64,000 nt of DNA, taken from positions 5,766,001-5,830,000 of the forward strand of contig NZ_CP042266.1 of the NCBI RefSeq assembly GCF_007856155.1, given 5' to 3'. A model generated the notes under the pieces. It was not told the DNA's origin and did no database searches. It was given only the letters and a program-made list of their open reading frames with translations. Positions 10,075-19,766 of this stretch are shown here, piece by piece (within the stretch, counting starts at the first letter, position 1; each line of letters opens with the position of its first letter). The position numbers and the translations under genes were made by a program. Origin of the DNA: Streptomyces qinzhouensis (GTDB lineage: Bacteria > Actinomycetota > Actinomycetes > Streptomycetales > Streptomycetaceae).

Positions 10075-11232
10075 ATGACCGCGATTTCTCTCGGTATGCC
10101 TTCCGTTCCGACCAAGCTCGCGGACCGCCGCGTGAGCCGGAAGATCCAGGTCGGATCAGTCGCCGTCGGCGGGGACGCGCCCGTCTCGGTCCAGTCCATG
10201 ACCACCACCAGGACGTCCGACATCGGCGCCACCCTTCAGCAGATCGCCGAGCTGACCGCGTCCGGCTGCCAGATCGTCCGGGTCGCCTGCCCGACCCAGG
10301 ACGACGCCGACGCCCTCGCCGTGATCGCCCGCAAGTCCCAGATCCCGGTGATCGCCGACATTCACTTCCAGCCGAAGTACGTCTTCGCCGCGATCGACGC
10401 CGGCTGTGCGGCGGTCCGGGTCAACCCCGGCAACATCAAGCAGTTCGACGACCAGGTCAAGGAGATCGCCAAGGCCGCGGGGGCGACGGGCACCCCGATC
10501 CGGATCGGCGTCAACGCCGGTTCCCTGGACCGGCGGCTGCTCCAGAAGTACGGCAAGGCCACCCCCGAGGCGCTGGTCGAGTCCGCGCTCTGGGAGGCGT
10601 CCCTCTTCGAGGAGCACGGCTTCCGGGACATCAAGATCTCCGTCAAGCACAACGACCCCGTCGTGATGGTCAACGCCTACCGCCAGCTGGCCGCCCAGTG
10701 CGACTACCCGCTCCACCTCGGCGTCACCGAGGCCGGTCCGGCCTTCCAGGGCACCATCAAGTCCGCGGTGGCGTTCGGCGCACTGCTGAGCGAGGGCATC
10801 GGCGACACCATCCGGGTGTCCCTCTCCGCCCCGCCCGCAGAGGAGGTCAAGGTCGGTATCCAGATCCTCGAATCGCTCAATCTGCGGCAGCGGCGGCTGG
10901 AGATCGTCTCCTGCCCCTCGTGCGGCCGGGCCCAGGTCGACGTCTACAAGCTCGCCGACGAGGTGACCGCCGGCCTGGAGGGCATGGAGGTGCCGCTGCG
11001 GGTCGCCGTCATGGGCTGTGTCGTCAACGGTCCGGGCGAGGCGCGCGAGGCCGACCTCGGCGTCGCCTCCGGCAACGGCAAGGGCCAGATCTTCGTCAAG
11101 GGCGAGGTGATCAAGACCGTACCCGAGTCGAAGATCGTCGAGACCCTGATCGAAGAGGCGATGAAGATCGCCGAGCAGATGGAGAAGGACGGCGTCGCCT
11201 CGGGCGAACCGACGGTCGCCATCGGCGCCTGA
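10075..11232 (+). CDS. ispG: 4-hydroxy-3-methylbut-2-en-1-yl diphosphate synthase
   Basis: IspG (GcpE) reduces MEcPP to HMBPP in the MEP pathway using a [4Fe-4S] cluster. The 385-residue product has the N-terminal TIM-barrel portion ([13 protein letters not shown]) and the C-terminal cluster domain with ligands in SCPSCGRAQ and [10 protein letters not shown]. This is the compact bacterial form without the plant insert. It lies 177 bp after the protease gene, with a weak hairpin between them. A long repeat-bearing spacer follows. Confidence 0.97.
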   Translation: MTAISLGMPSVPTKLADRRVSRKIQVGSVAVGGDAPVSVQSMTTTRTSDIGATLQQIAELTASGCQIVRVACPTQDDADALAVIARKSQIPVIADIHFQPKYVFAAIDAGCAAVRVNPGNIKQFDDQVKEIAKAAGATGTPIRIGVNAGSLDRRLLQKYGKATPEALVESALWEASLFEEHGFRDIKISVKHNDPVVMVNAYRQLAAQCDYPLHLGVTEAGPAFQGTIKSAVAFGALLSEGIGDTIRVSLSAPPAEEVKVGIQILESLNLRQRRLEIVSCPSCGRAQVDVYKLADEVTAGLEGMEVPLRVAVMGCVVNGPGEAREADLGVASGNGKGQIFVKGEVIKTVPESKIVETLIEEAMKIAEQMEKDGVASGEPTVAIGA

Positions 11233-12077
11233 CCCCCTGCGGGGGGAGCATCGCAGGGCCCCGGCCCCTGAGCCCGGGACCCCCATGGCGGCGGCCGTAC
11301 GCGGCCGGGCCCGCTCAGGAGCCTCCCGGGCTCCGGCCACTCCGTGCCCCGGTGCCATCGACACCGGTCCCGGACCCGCCGCGCGGCCCGCGAGGCTCGT
11401 ACCGCTGGTTCCGGGCGCCGGGACCGCCGTCCGGTGATGGCTCCACGGAACGGAGCCACCCGCTCCGGAGCGGCCGCGGACCGGGGCACGGTCGCCTCGC
11501 GGCCCCGCAGCCGGCCGGATTCGGGGCCCGGACCGCCCCCCGGGAGCGCCCGGACCGATGTCCGGTGACGGTCCCAGGGGGCGGAGCCCCCGCTCCCGGG
11601 CGGACGCGGCCCGAGGCGCAGGGCCGTCTCAGGGCCGGGGCCGTCCGATTTCCGGAGTTGCTCCGGGCGGGGTATCCCGGGACCGAAGGGCCCGGGGTCG
11701 GTGTCGCCGGGCTGCTCCGGCGGTGACCAGGAGCCTTCAGGCGTGGCGGCGGGCCGCGTACGCCGGGGCGCGGCACCGGGACACCCTGCGGCCCCACAGG
11801 GCTCGGCGCCAGGACCGACCCGGAAGCGGCCGGACCGGCGTCCGGTGACGGTTCCGCCGAGCGGAGCCACCCGCTCCCCTGCGCACGCGGACCGGCCCCG
11901 CGCACGGCCGGTTTCCCCGTGCCGCCGACAACCGGAGCCCGCGGCCGCGCGGGGCGCGGAGAGCACCCCCGTACCGCCCGCATCCGCGGCAGCGGACCGG
12001 CGTTCGCGCGCTCGGCACCCGCGGCACCCGGCGGGTACAGTGCGGAGATCAGCAGACCGTACGGTGAGGCCCCCTTC
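11233..12077. other. 845-bp spacer between ispG and GNAT gene
   Basis: I see no convincing gene: the frames here are arginine- and proline-rich, lack good ribosome sites and have no family resemblance. The stretch holds the degenerate repeats listed separately. The last ~60 bp contain TACAGTGCGGAGAT near 12037 and probably the promoter/leader of the GNAT gene. Confidence 0.6.
11425..11880. repeat. Three degenerate ~45-bp intergenic repeats
   Basis: The block GTCCGGTGAYGG, followed about 15 bp later by GCGGAGCC and CCGCTCC, occurs three times: about 11430-11475, 11558-11600 and 11840-11880. Spacings are about 130 and 280 bp. The second and third copies also share an upstream stretch around GCGCCCGGACCG/GCGGCCGGACCG. 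No coding role is apparent. Confidence 0.6.
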
Positions 12078-12923
12078 GTGTTGACGCAGACCACCACCCG
12101 GGTCCTCGAACCCGGCGATCTCGGCGCCGCGCTCGCCGTGCTGGAGAGCGAGCCCGTGGAGAATGCTTTTGTCACCTCCCGGGTCCAGGTCGCCGGGCTC
12201 GACCCCTGGCGGCTCGGCGGCGAGATGTGGGGCTGGTACACCGAAGGCCGGCTCCGTTCCCTCTGCTACTCCGGCGCCAATCTCGTCCCCGTCTGCGCCA
12301 CCCCCGAGGCCGTGCGCGCCTTCGCCGACCGGGCCCGCCGCACCGGCCGCCGCTGCTCCTCCATCGTCGGCCCGGCCGGGCCGACCGCCCAGCTCTGGCG
12401 GCTCCTCGAACCCCACTGGGGCCCCGCTCGCGATATCCGTGCCCGCCAGCCGCTGATGGTGACCGAGTCGACCGCGCCCGACACCGAGCCCGATCCGTAC
12501 GTCCGCCGCATCCGCAAGGACGAGATGGAGGTGATCATGCCCGCGTGCGTGGCCATGTTCACCGAGGAGGTCGGAATCTCCCCGATGGCGGGCGACGGCG
12601 GCCTCCTCTACCAGGCCCGGGTCGCCGAACTGGTCGGCGCCGGCCGTTCCTTCGCCCGGATCGACGGCGGCCGGGTGGTCTTCAAGGCCGAGATCGGCGC
12701 GGCCACCACCCAGGCCTGTCAGATCCAAGGCGTCTGGGTCGACCCCGAGTACCGCGGGCGCGGACTGTCCGAGACCGGGATGGCCGCCGTGCTGCGGTAC
12801 GCCCTCACCGACGTCGCCCCGGTCGTCAGCCTGTACGTCAACGACTACAACACCCCGGCCAGAGCGGCCTATCGGCGTGTCGGCTTCCGCGAGGTCGGCG
12901 CGTTCATGAGCGTACTGTTCTGA
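12078..12923 (+). CDS. GNAT acetyltransferase with DUF4081 domain
   Basis: A 281-residue protein with an N-terminal DUF4081-like region (about residues 10-115) and a C-terminal GNAT fold (about 140-281). The acetyl-CoA loop is seen around VDPEYRGRGLSETG, and the NDYNTPARAAYRRVGF segment is typical of GNAT strand 5 onward. It corresponds in position to M. tuberculosis Rv2867c, next to ispG. I chose the GTG at 12078, from which the conserved region begins. It should transfer an acetyl group to an unknown amine or protein. A second GNAT gene follows 47 bp later. Confidence 0.85.
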   Translation: MLTQTTTRVLEPGDLGAALAVLESEPVENAFVTSRVQVAGLDPWRLGGEMWGWYTEGRLRSLCYSGANLVPVCATPEAVRAFADRARRTGRRCSSIVGPAGPTAQLWRLLEPHWGPARDIRARQPLMVTESTAPDTEPDPYVRRIRKDEMEVIMPACVAMFTEEVGISPMAGDGGLLYQARVAELVGAGRSFARIDGGRVVFKAEIGAATTQACQIQGVWVDPEYRGRGLSETGMAAVLRYALTDVAPVVSLYVNDYNTPARAAYRRVGFREVGAFMSVLF

Positions 12924-12970
12924 ACCCCGCGCCCGCCGCCGCCCGGACTCCGGGCCAGTAGGGTGCGCGC

Positions 12971-13540
12971 ATGGCATCAGACCTCGGGGGCGTCCCCCAC
13001 CTCCCCGCCGTCACCGTCGAACCGGTCGATCTCACGGACCGGCTCGACGAGGCCCTGATGGTGCAGGCCCTCGCCTTCGGACTCACCCATGCCGAGGTCG
13101 AGGTCCGCCGCCCCATCGTCCGGCGCCATCTGGGCCAGGCCGGCGCCCGGTCGCTGGCCGCCCTCACCGACACCGGACGGCTTGTCGGCTTCGTGTACGG
13201 GATGCCCAACGACCGCGCCCACTGGTGGTCCACCGTCGTGGAGCCGTATCTGCGCGCCACCGGCAGTGAAACCTGGCTCGACGACGCGTTCGTCATCACC
13301 GAACTGCATGTCCACCCCCGTTTCCAGGGGCGTGGACTGGGCCGCGGGCTGATCACCGCGATCACCGACGGAGCCGCCGAACCGCGCTCCATCCTGTCCG
13401 CCATCGACATCGAGTCACCGGCCCGCGGCCTGTACCGCAGCCTCGGCTACCAGGATCTCGCGCGCCGTGTCCACTTCCCGAGCGCACCCCGTCCGTACGC
13501 CGTGATGGGCGCCCCGCTGCCGCTGTCACGCGGCAACTGA
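12971..13540 (+). CDS. GNAT-family N-acetyltransferase
   Basis: The product has 189 residues and one GNAT fold. The acetyl-CoA-binding region is ELHVHPRFQGRGLGRGL (about residues 112-128), followed by a SPARGLYRSLGY segment. It lies directly after another GNAT gene and 81 bp before proS, on the same strand. Substrate is unknown. The similarity to the upstream gene is at fold level only, so this is not a recent duplicate. Confidence 0.87.
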   Translation: MASDLGGVPHLPAVTVEPVDLTDRLDEALMVQALAFGLTHAEVEVRRPIVRRHLGQAGARSLAALTDTGRLVGFVYGMPNDRAHWWSTVVEPYLRATGSETWLDDAFVITELHVHPRFQGRGLGRGLITAITDGAAEPRSILSAIDIESPARGLYRSLGYQDLARRVHFPSAPRPYAVMGAPLPLSRGN

Positions 13541-13621
13541 TTTCCGCCTGCCCCCGCTGCCCGGCTAACCTCCTGCCCATCACCTTCTTCTTCACGCAGG
13601 TCGTTCACGCAGGAGATTCCC

Positions 13622-15319
13622 ATGGCAGCCCAGGTCCAGCGCATGTCCCGTCTGATGGTCAAGACATTGCGCGACGACCCGGCGGACGCGGAGACACTCA
13701 GCCACAAGCTCCTGGTCCGCGCCGGGTACGTTCGGCGCAACGCGGCCGGTATCTGGTCCTGGCTGCCGCTGGGCAAGGCCGTCCTCGACAACATCACCCG
13801 GGTCGTCCGTGAGGAGATGGACGCCGCGGGCGCACAGGAAGTATCGCTGCCCGCGCTGCTGCCGAAGGAGCCCTACGAGACCAGCGGCCGCTGGTCCGAG
13901 TACGGTGCCGAACTGTTCCGGCTCAAGGACCGCAAGGGCGCCGACTATCTGCTCGGCCCCACCCACGAGGAGATCTTCACCCTGCTGGTGAAGGACCAGT
14001 GCTCGTCCTACAAGGACCTGCCGGTGATCCTCTACCAGATCCAGACGAAGTACCGCGACGAGGCCCGGCCCCGCTCGGGCATCCTGCGCAGCCGCGAGTT
14101 CCTGATGAAGGACTCGTACTCCTTCGACACCACCGACGAGGGCCTGGCGGAGTCGTACGCGCTCCACCGCGAGGCCTACATCAAGATCTTCCGGCGGCTG
14201 GGGCTCGACCACCGCATCGTCTCCGCCGTCTCCGGGGCGATGGGCGGCTCGGCGTCCGAGGAGTTCCTGGCCCCCGCGGCGGCCGGCGAGGACACCTTCG
14301 TCCACTGCACCGCCTGCGACTACGCCGCCAACACGGAGGCCGTGACCTTCACCGTGTCCGCCGGCGAGACGGCCGAGCACCCGGCCGTGGAGCTGCTGGA
14401 CACCCCGGACACGCCGACCATCGAAACCCTCGCGGCCCACCTCGGGGTGCCCGCGTCGGCGACCCTGAAGAACCTCCTCGTCAAGGTCGACGGCGAGATC
14501 GTCGCCGTCGGCGTCCCCGGCGACCGGGAGGTCGACCTCGGCAAGCTGGCCGAGCACCTCGCCCCCGCCGAGGTCGAACTCGTCACCGCCGACGACTTCA
14601 CCGGCCGCCCCGACCTGGTCCGCGGCTACGTCGGCCCGCAGGGTCTCGACAAGGTCCGCTACCTGGCCGACCCGCGTATCGCCGCCGGTACGGCCTGGAT
14701 CACCGGCGCCAACCAGCAGGGCTTCCACTCCCGCAACGTCGTCGCCGGACGCGACTTCGAGGTCGACGAATACCTGGACGTGGTCGTCGTCGAAGAGGGC
14801 GACCCCTGCCCCAAGTGCGGCCACGGCCTCAAGCTGGACCGCGCGATCGAGATCGGCCACATCTTCCAGCTGGGCCGCAAGTACGCCGACGCCTTCCAGC
14901 TCGACGTCCTCGGCCGCAACGGCAAGCCCGAGCGGGTCACCATGGGCTCGTACGGCATCGGGGTCTCCCGTGCCGTCGCCGCGCTCGCCGAGCAGACCGC
15001 CGACGAGCAGGGCCTGTGCTGGCCCGCGGAGATCGCCCCCGCGGACGTCCACGTGGTGGCCGCCGGCAAGGCCGCCCAGACCGAGTTCGCCCTCGACGCC
15101 GCCGAGCAGCTGGCGGCGGCGGGCCTGCGGGTGCTGGTCGACGAGCGCCCCGGAGTCTCCCCGGGCGTCAAGTTCACCGACGCGGAGCTGATCGGTGTCC
15201 CGAAGATCCTGGTCGCGGGCCGCCGGGTGGCGGAGGGCGTGGTCGAACTGAAGGACCGCCGCACGGGCGAACGCGAGGAGCTCCCGCTGGCGGAGGCGAT
15301 CGCCCGTCTGACCTCGTAG
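13622..15319 (+). CDS. proS: Prolyl-tRNA synthetase (bacterial type)
   Basis: ProRS charges tRNA-Pro with proline. The 565-residue class II enzyme has motif 2 around [16 protein letters not shown], the GPTHEE segment and motif 3 in GSYGIGVSR. The editing (INS) domain typical of the long bacterial form lies between about residues 220 and 400. The anticodon-binding domain is C-terminal. An AGGAG site precedes the ATG at 13622. The two GNAT genes upstream may share its transcript. Confidence 0.97.
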   Translation: MAAQVQRMSRLMVKTLRDDPADAETLSHKLLVRAGYVRRNAAGIWSWLPLGKAVLDNITRVVREEMDAAGAQEVSLPALLPKEPYETSGRWSEYGAELFRLKDRKGADYLLGPTHEEIFTLLVKDQCSSYKDLPVILYQIQTKYRDEARPRSGILRSREFLMKDSYSFDTTDEGLAESYALHREAYIKIFRRLGLDHRIVSAVSGAMGGSASEEFLAPAAAGEDTFVHCTACDYAANTEAVTFTVSAGETAEHPAVELLDTPDTPTIETLAAHLGVPASATLKNLLVKVDGEIVAVGVPGDREVDLGKLAEHLAPAEVELVTADDFTGRPDLVRGYVGPQGLDKVRYLADPRIAAGTAWITGANQQGFHSRNVVAGRDFEVDEYLDVVVVEEGDPCPKCGHGLKLDRAIEIGHIFQLGRKYADAFQLDVLGRNGKPERVTMGSYGIGVSRAVAALAEQTADEQGLCWPAEIAPADVHVVAAGKAAQTEFALDAAEQLAAAGLRVLVDERPGVSPGVKFTDAELIGVPKILVAGRRVAEGVVELKDRRTGEREELPLAEAIARLTS

Positions 15320-15364
15320 CCCCCGGGCCCCGGGGCGGGGTTTCCCGCGGGGTGCGGGCGGCTA

Positions 15365-15492
15365 CGCACCGCGCCCCCCGCTACAACGCGGAAAGGACGC
15401 GTACCCGGGGGCGCGAGGAACTGCGCGACAAGCCACACACGGCCCGCGGCCGGAGAACAGCCCCGCCACGCACCGCGCCCCCGCTACAACCA
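15365..15492. repeat. Direct repeat and common Streptomyces intergenic motif
   Basis: The block ACGCACCGCGCCCCC-GCTACAAC occurs at about 15364-15387 and again at 15470-15491. Between them is a GCGAGGAACTGCGCGACAAG segment at about 15411, a motif I recognise as recurring between Streptomyces genes. The second copy includes the stop codon of the minus-strand gene that ends at 15484. Confidence 0.6.
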
Positions 15493-16407
15493 GGACGCGA
15501 ACTCCAGCAGCGGTTCCGCCTCCCGCGCGCGGCCCGCGCGCAGCGCCGAGACCGCCGCGGTGACCGTGCGGAACAGGGTCCAGCCGAGGACCCGGTCCCG
15601 GTCCAGGTCCAGCGAGTCGGCGAGGCGCCCCACCCGGCGGCGGGCCGTCGAGGGGCCCGCGGTCGTAGCGACCAGGTCCTCCGCCCGGTCCCGGGCGAGC
15701 CGCGCCAGGTCGTAGGCCCGCTCCCCGACGAGCGGCGCGGGCCCGACCGCGAGCCACGGGGCCCGGTCACCGGCCAGCACCTTGCCCTGGTGGAAGCAGC
15801 CGTGGAGCAGGAAGGTCTCGGACTCCGGGGCGGCCAGCAGCTCCTCCCGTACCGCCAGCGCCGCGGCGATCAGCGGCGCGACCACCTCGTCGGACTCCGC
15901 GGCGGCCCGGAGGCGGCCGGCCTGCGCCGCCGTACGGTCCTCGACGGTTCCGAGGCCGTGACCGGCGGGCGGTTCGACCCAGAGCCTGCGCAGCGTACCC
16001 GCGGCCTCCAGGATCGCCTTGGCCTCCGGCAGGGATCGTACGGACACCTCGGGGTGCAGCCTCTCCAGCAGCAGACCGGCCTCGGGGCCGCCGTCGGGAC
16101 CGGCGACCGGGGCGAGGAACCGGACCGCCCCGGAGCCGTCCCAGGACTCCAGCGCCGTCCGCTCGTGGCCGGTCGCGGCCGACGGCGGGGCGAGCTTGAG
16201 CGCGGCCGGAGTGCCGTCGGGGAGGTGTACGAGGACCACGAGGCTGCCCCGGCCGCCGGGGGCCACCACCCGCTCGACGCCCAGACCCGCCCGGTCCACC
16301 GTCCGGGCGAACAGCTCCGGCAGACCGTCGAGCCAGCGCGTGTCGTCCTGTGTGCCGTCGCCTTCGGCGAGCGCCCGCACCAGACGCCGGGGCGCTTCGA
16401 AATCCAT
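15484..16407 (-). CDS. APH-fold protein lacking catalytic residues (putative pseudokinase)
   Basis: The 307-residue product resembles APH(6)/hydroxyurea-type phosphotransferases: an ATP-grasping N-lobe (LVVLVHLPDGTPAALKLAPP) and a helical C-lobe. In the family the catalytic loop is HGDxxxxN and the metal site is a DPK-like motif. Here the loop reads LLHGCFHQGKVL and the later motif AVGPAPLVGERAYDLA. The catalytic Asp, the Asn and the metal-binding Asp are therefore replaced by Cys, Lys and Gly. It is probably not an active kinase and may bind a ligand. The ATG at 16407 is preceded by AGGAAG. Confidence 0.8.
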   Translation of the reverse strand: MDFEAPRRLVRALAEGDGTQDDTRWLDGLPELFARTVDRAGLGVERVVAPGGRGSLVVLVHLPDGTPAALKLAPPSAATGHERTALESWDGSGAVRFLAPVAGPDGGPEAGLLLERLHPEVSVRSLPEAKAILEAAGTLRRLWVEPPAGHGLGTVEDRTAAQAGRLRAAAESDEVVAPLIAAALAVREELLAAPESETFLLHGCFHQGKVLAGDRAPWLAVGPAPLVGERAYDLARLARDRAEDLVATTAGPSTARRRVGRLADSLDLDRDRVLGWTLFRTVTAAVSALRAGRAREAEPLLEFASWL

Positions 16408-16453
16408 GCCTGTGCGACTTCCTCTCAAGCACATGTGTGCACGTGGTGCACGT

Positions 16454-16909
16454 CTACGCACCGGCCGGACGGCCGGTGGCCGCCGACCGCTCGGCGAGCC
16501 CAGGAAAGGCTACGCCGGTGCCCCGCCAGCGCACGGACCGCACCGCCGCCTCCCGCAGTGCCGCCGCCGCCTCGGTGCGCAGCGGCCCCCGCGCGGCCCT
16601 GACCAGGTCGGAGCAGGCCCCGGCGGTCCGGTCCTCCAGATGCGCCGCGAGGCGCCCGGCGGCCGCCGCGTCCGGTACCGGGAAGGGCAGCGCGTAGCCG
16701 GGGGCGGCGGCCACCGGCGTGCCCCCGAGGTCGCGGACGGCCCGGATCAGGGCGTCCCGGCGGGCCCGGTGCGCGGTATGCGCCTCCCGGGCCTCGGTCC
16801 GGCGGGCCGTGCCGATACGGGCGCCGACGACCCCGTACCCGTACACCGCCGCGTGTTCGGCGGCGAGCGCGGCCTGGACGGCGGCCAGCGGCTCCCGGTC
16901 GGTGCTCAT
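16454..16909 (-). CDS. DUF4439 ferritin-like protein
   Basis: A 151-residue helical protein with the DUF4439 pattern: EHAAVYGYGVVGARI near the N-terminus, then an alanine-rich helical core with scattered His/Glu residues. The family adopts a ferritin-like four-helix bundle of unknown function and no metal role has been shown. Its ATG overlaps the stop of the lipoprotein gene upstream (ATGA, 16906-16909), so the two are co-translated and may form a pair. Confidence 0.85.
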   Translation of the reverse strand: MSTDREPLAAVQAALAAEHAAVYGYGVVGARIGTARRTEAREAHTAHRARRDALIRAVRDLGGTPVAAAPGYALPFPVPDAAAAGRLAAHLEDRTAGACSDLVRAARGPLRTEAAAALREAAVRSVRWRGTGVAFPGLAERSAATGRPAGA

Positions 16910-17454
16910 CGGCCCTCGCTCCCGGACGCCGCGGGACGGGTCAGCAGATACGCGTTCGCCGCGCCGGCCGCGGCCACCGACGCCAGCAGCCGCGCCAGCT
17001 CGGGTCCGGCCCCGGCGAGCGCGGTGGTGTGGGCGGCGGACGACCGGCGCTCCGCGGCGGCCAGCTCGGTCAGGGCCGCCGCGGGGTCGGGCGGGACCGC
17101 GGCGGGGGCGCCGCCCCGGGCGGCCGGGCCGCCGCCGAGGGCGGTGACATGCGCGGCGGACGCGGCCCGCAGCGGTGCCAGCCGCCCGGCCAGCGCCGGA
17201 TGCGCGGCGATCACCGCGTCGTACCGGTCCCGGAGCGCTCCGCCGGCCGTGGCCAACCGTTTCCTCAGGGCGGCGTCCGCCGCCCCCGGCGCGCTTCCGC
17301 GTGCACGCGCCCCGGCGCCGCCCTGTGCGCGGTCGCGCCCGCCGGGCTCCGACGGCTCACCCGTACAGCCGGAAAGCGCCCCCGCCGCCACCGCCCCTGC
17401 CGTCGCGCCCGTCACTGCGAGCGCACGTCGTCTCGTCGTTCCCGGGCGCCTCAC
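16906..17454 (-). CDS. Tat-type lipoprotein with helical domain
   Basis: From the GTG at 17454 (AGGGAGA upstream) the product is 182 residues. It begins with an arginine-rich signal (TTRRRALAVTG), a hydrophobic stretch, and the lipobox LSGC at about residues 27-30, so it should be exported, possibly by Tat, and lipid-anchored. The mature part is alanine-rich and helical and resembles the partner DUF4439 protein in style (AAERRSSAAHTTAL). It is translationally coupled to that gene. Function unknown. Confidence 0.75.
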   Translation of the reverse strand: MRRPGTTRRRALAVTGATAGAVAAGALSGCTGEPSEPGGRDRAQGGAGARARGSAPGAADAALRKRLATAGGALRDRYDAVIAAHPALAGRLAPLRAASAAHVTALGGGPAARGGAPAAVPPDPAAALTELAAAERRSSAAHTTALAGAGPELARLLASVAAAGAANAYLLTRPAASGSEGR

Positions 17455-17650
17455 GCGTCTCTCCCTCGTTTTGTCGGCGGTTCGGTGATGATCATCGCCG
17501 CAGGCGAGCGTACCCGCGGGTCCCCCTTGCGTGGACGGCAACACCCTTCCGGACCGGATACCCTTTGATCTGACACGCGACCTTCCGTGACGGCACCCCG
17601 CACGGACGCGACGGACCCACAACAGCACACGCGGCCGAGGAGTCACCCGG

Positions 17651-18148
17651 ATGAGCACCACCCAGAGCGAGAGGCTGCGCGGGTTGCTGGATCCGCTCGT
17701 CAGCGCCGCCGGACTGGATCTCGAAGAGATCGAGGTGACCCGGGCGGGCCGTCGCCGTCAGCTGAGAATCGTCGTCGACTCCGACGAGGGCGTCACCCTC
17801 GACGCCTGTGCCGAGCTGAGCCGTGAGATCTCCGGCGCGCTCGACGCCTCCGATGTGATGGGTGAGGAGGAGTACACCCTCGAAGTCGGTTCGCCCGGCG
17901 CCGACCGTCCGCTGACCGAGCCGCGCCACTATGTGCGGGCCGCCGGCCGGCTGGTGAAGTTCCGCCTCCACGAGGGCGACGATCTGGTCGCCCGGGTGCT
18001 CGCCGTGGACGAGGACGGTCTCGACGCCGAGGTGCCCGGGGTGAAGGGCCGCAAGCCGACCGCCCGCCGGATCGCCTTCGGCGAGATCGCCGGGGCGCGT
18101 GTCGAGATCGAGTTCAACCGCAAGGACAAGAAGGAAGAGGAGGCGTAG
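17651..18148 (+). CDS. rimP: Ribosome maturation factor RimP
   Basis: RimP assists late assembly of the 30S subunit. The 165-residue product has the N-terminal alpha/beta domain (LDLEEIEVTRAGRRRQLRIVVDSDEG), the SPGADRPL motif and the C-terminal SH3-like domain ending in a lysine/glutamate-rich tail. An AGGAG site precedes the ATG. It is the first gene of the nusA-infB operon, with nusA starting two bases after its stop. Confidence 0.96.
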   Translation: MSTTQSERLRGLLDPLVSAAGLDLEEIEVTRAGRRRQLRIVVDSDEGVTLDACAELSREISGALDASDVMGEEEYTLEVGSPGADRPLTEPRHYVRAAGRLVKFRLHEGDDLVARVLAVDEDGLDAEVPGVKGRKPTARRIAFGEIAGARVEIEFNRKDKKEEEA

Positions 18149-18150
18149 CC

Positions 18151-19164
18151 GTGGACATCGACGTAAAGCTTCTGAAGGGCTTGGCGCAGGAGAAGGAGAT
18201 TCCCTTCGACCTGCTGGTCGAGGCGATCGAGTCGGCCCTCCTCATCGCGTACCACCGCACCCCGGACAGCCGTCGTCACGCCCGGGTCGTACTGAGCCGG
18301 GAAACCGGCCATGTGACCGTCTGGGCGAAGGAGGACCCGTCCGACGTGCCGGAGGGCCAGGAGCCCAAGGACTTCGACGACACCCCTACCGACTTCGGCC
18401 GGATCGCCGCCACCACGGCCCGCCAGGTCATCCAGCAGCGGCTGCGGGATGCCGAGAACGACGTCACCTTCGGCGAGTACGCCCGCCGGGAGGGCGATAT
18501 CGTCTCCGGCCAGGTGCAGCAGGGCAAGGACCCCAAGAACGTCCTGGTCAAGCTGGACGACAAGCTGGAGGCCATCCTGCCGGTGCAGGAGCAGGTCCCC
18601 GGTGAGGAGTACACCCACGGGCTGCGGCTGCGCACCTATGTCGTCCGGGTGGCCAAGGGAGTGCGCGGTCCGTCCGTCACCCTCTCCCGCACCCATCCGA
18701 GCCTGGTGAAGAAGCTCTTCGCGCTGGAGGTCCCCGAGATCGCGGACGGCAGCGTCGAGATCGCCGCCATCGCCCGTGAGGCCGGCCACCGCACCAAGAT
18801 CGCGGTCCACTCCACCCGGCCCGGACTGAACGCCAAGGGCGCCTGCATCGGCCCGATGGGCGGCCGGGTGCGCAATGTGATGGCCGAACTGCACGGCGAG
18901 AAGATCGATATCGTCGACTGGTCGGACGACCCGGCCGAGATGGTGGCGAACGCGCTCTCCCCGGCCCGGGTCAGCAAGGTGGAGATCGTGGACCTCGGCG
19001 CCCGTTCGGCCCGGGTCACCGTCCCCGACTACCAGCTCTCGCTGGCGATCGGCAAGGAAGGGCAGAACGCCCGGCTCGCCGCTCGGCTCACCGGCTGGCG
19101 TATCGACATCCGCTCGGACACCGAGCAGATCGGCGACGCGCCGGCGGAGCAGAACCGCCGCTAG
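18151..19164 (+). CDS. nusA: Transcription termination/antitermination factor NusA
   Basis: NusA binds RNA polymerase and nascent RNA to control pausing, termination and antitermination. The 337-residue form has an N-terminal domain ([26 protein letters not shown]), an S1 domain (about 120-195) and two KH domains including [16 protein letters not shown] and [19 protein letters not shown]. It lacks the acidic repeats found in E. coli, as usual in actinobacteria. It starts with GTG two bases after rimP. Confidence 0.97.
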   Translation: MDIDVKLLKGLAQEKEIPFDLLVEAIESALLIAYHRTPDSRRHARVVLSRETGHVTVWAKEDPSDVPEGQEPKDFDDTPTDFGRIAATTARQVIQQRLRDAENDVTFGEYARREGDIVSGQVQQGKDPKNVLVKLDDKLEAILPVQEQVPGEEYTHGLRLRTYVVRVAKGVRGPSVTLSRTHPSLVKKLFALEVPEIADGSVEIAAIAREAGHRTKIAVHSTRPGLNAKGACIGPMGGRVRNVMAELHGEKIDIVDWSDDPAEMVANALSPARVSKVEIVDLGARSARVTVPDYQLSLAIGKEGQNARLAARLTGWRIDIRSDTEQIGDAPAEQNRR

Positions 19165-19330
19165 TCCCGCGCGATCGGCTCCGTACCCCCGTCGTACCGG
19201 GCACCGGACCGGCCCCGGCCGGTCCGGACGGATCACCGCCCGTGGCCACGCACCGTGGCCGAAAAAGACAGATGAGTGTTCGATTTTTGCCCCGAACGGG
19301 TGAGGTCGCTATGGGGAGGTAGACTTAGCC

Positions 19331-19618
19331 GTGTCTGGCCGGACGCATGGCGGCGCATGCCCAGAACGTATGTGTGTGGGCTGCCGCGAGCGGGCGGCCA
19401 AGAGCGACCTTCTGCGCATCGTGAGAATCGGGGACGAGTGCGTCCCCGATGATCGCGGTACGCTGCCCGGCCGGGGTGCGTATGTACACCCCGCCGTGGT
19501 CTGTCTCGACCAGGCGGTCCGCCGCCGGGCGTTCTCCCGGGCCCTGAGGTCCGAGGGCCCGCTCGACACGGCCGCACTGCGTCTGCGTGTGCAGCGGGCG
19601 GCGGAGCAGGACGAGTAA
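19331..19618 (+). CDS. ylxR: YlxR (DUF448) RNA-binding protein
   Basis: A 95-residue small basic protein with the hallmark motif PERMCVGCRERAAKSDLLRIV and GRGAYVH further on, the YlxR signature. YlxR proteins sit between nusA and infB in many bacteria and have been implicated in RNA or nucleoid binding. The GTG at 19331 gives the expected N-terminus. Confidence 0.92.
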   Translation: MSGRTHGGACPERMCVGCRERAAKSDLLRIVRIGDECVPDDRGTLPGRGAYVHPAVVCLDQAVRRRAFSRALRSEGPLDTAALRLRVQRAAEQDE

Positions 19619-19683
19619 GAAGAAGTACGGCACGGGATCCCGTGCGGTCAGGTACCTCGCGAGTTGGAAGTAGGTCGAGATTG

Positions 19684-19716
19684 CGATGAGCACTCGATGA
19701 GTACGCGATGAGTACG
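19684..19716 (+). repeat. Three 11-bp tandem repeats in the infB leader
   Basis: CGATGAGYACK is repeated three times with an 11-bp period just upstream of infB. It sits between a perfect 16-bp palindrome (GCACGGGATCCCGTGC, about 19629) and a small hairpin GGTCCG/CGGACC (19733-19752) that precedes the infB ribosome site. Confidence 0.75.
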
Positions 19717-19766
19717 CCCATGAAGTAGCGACGGTCCGGCGGTAATCCGGACCTCAAAGGAGCGAA

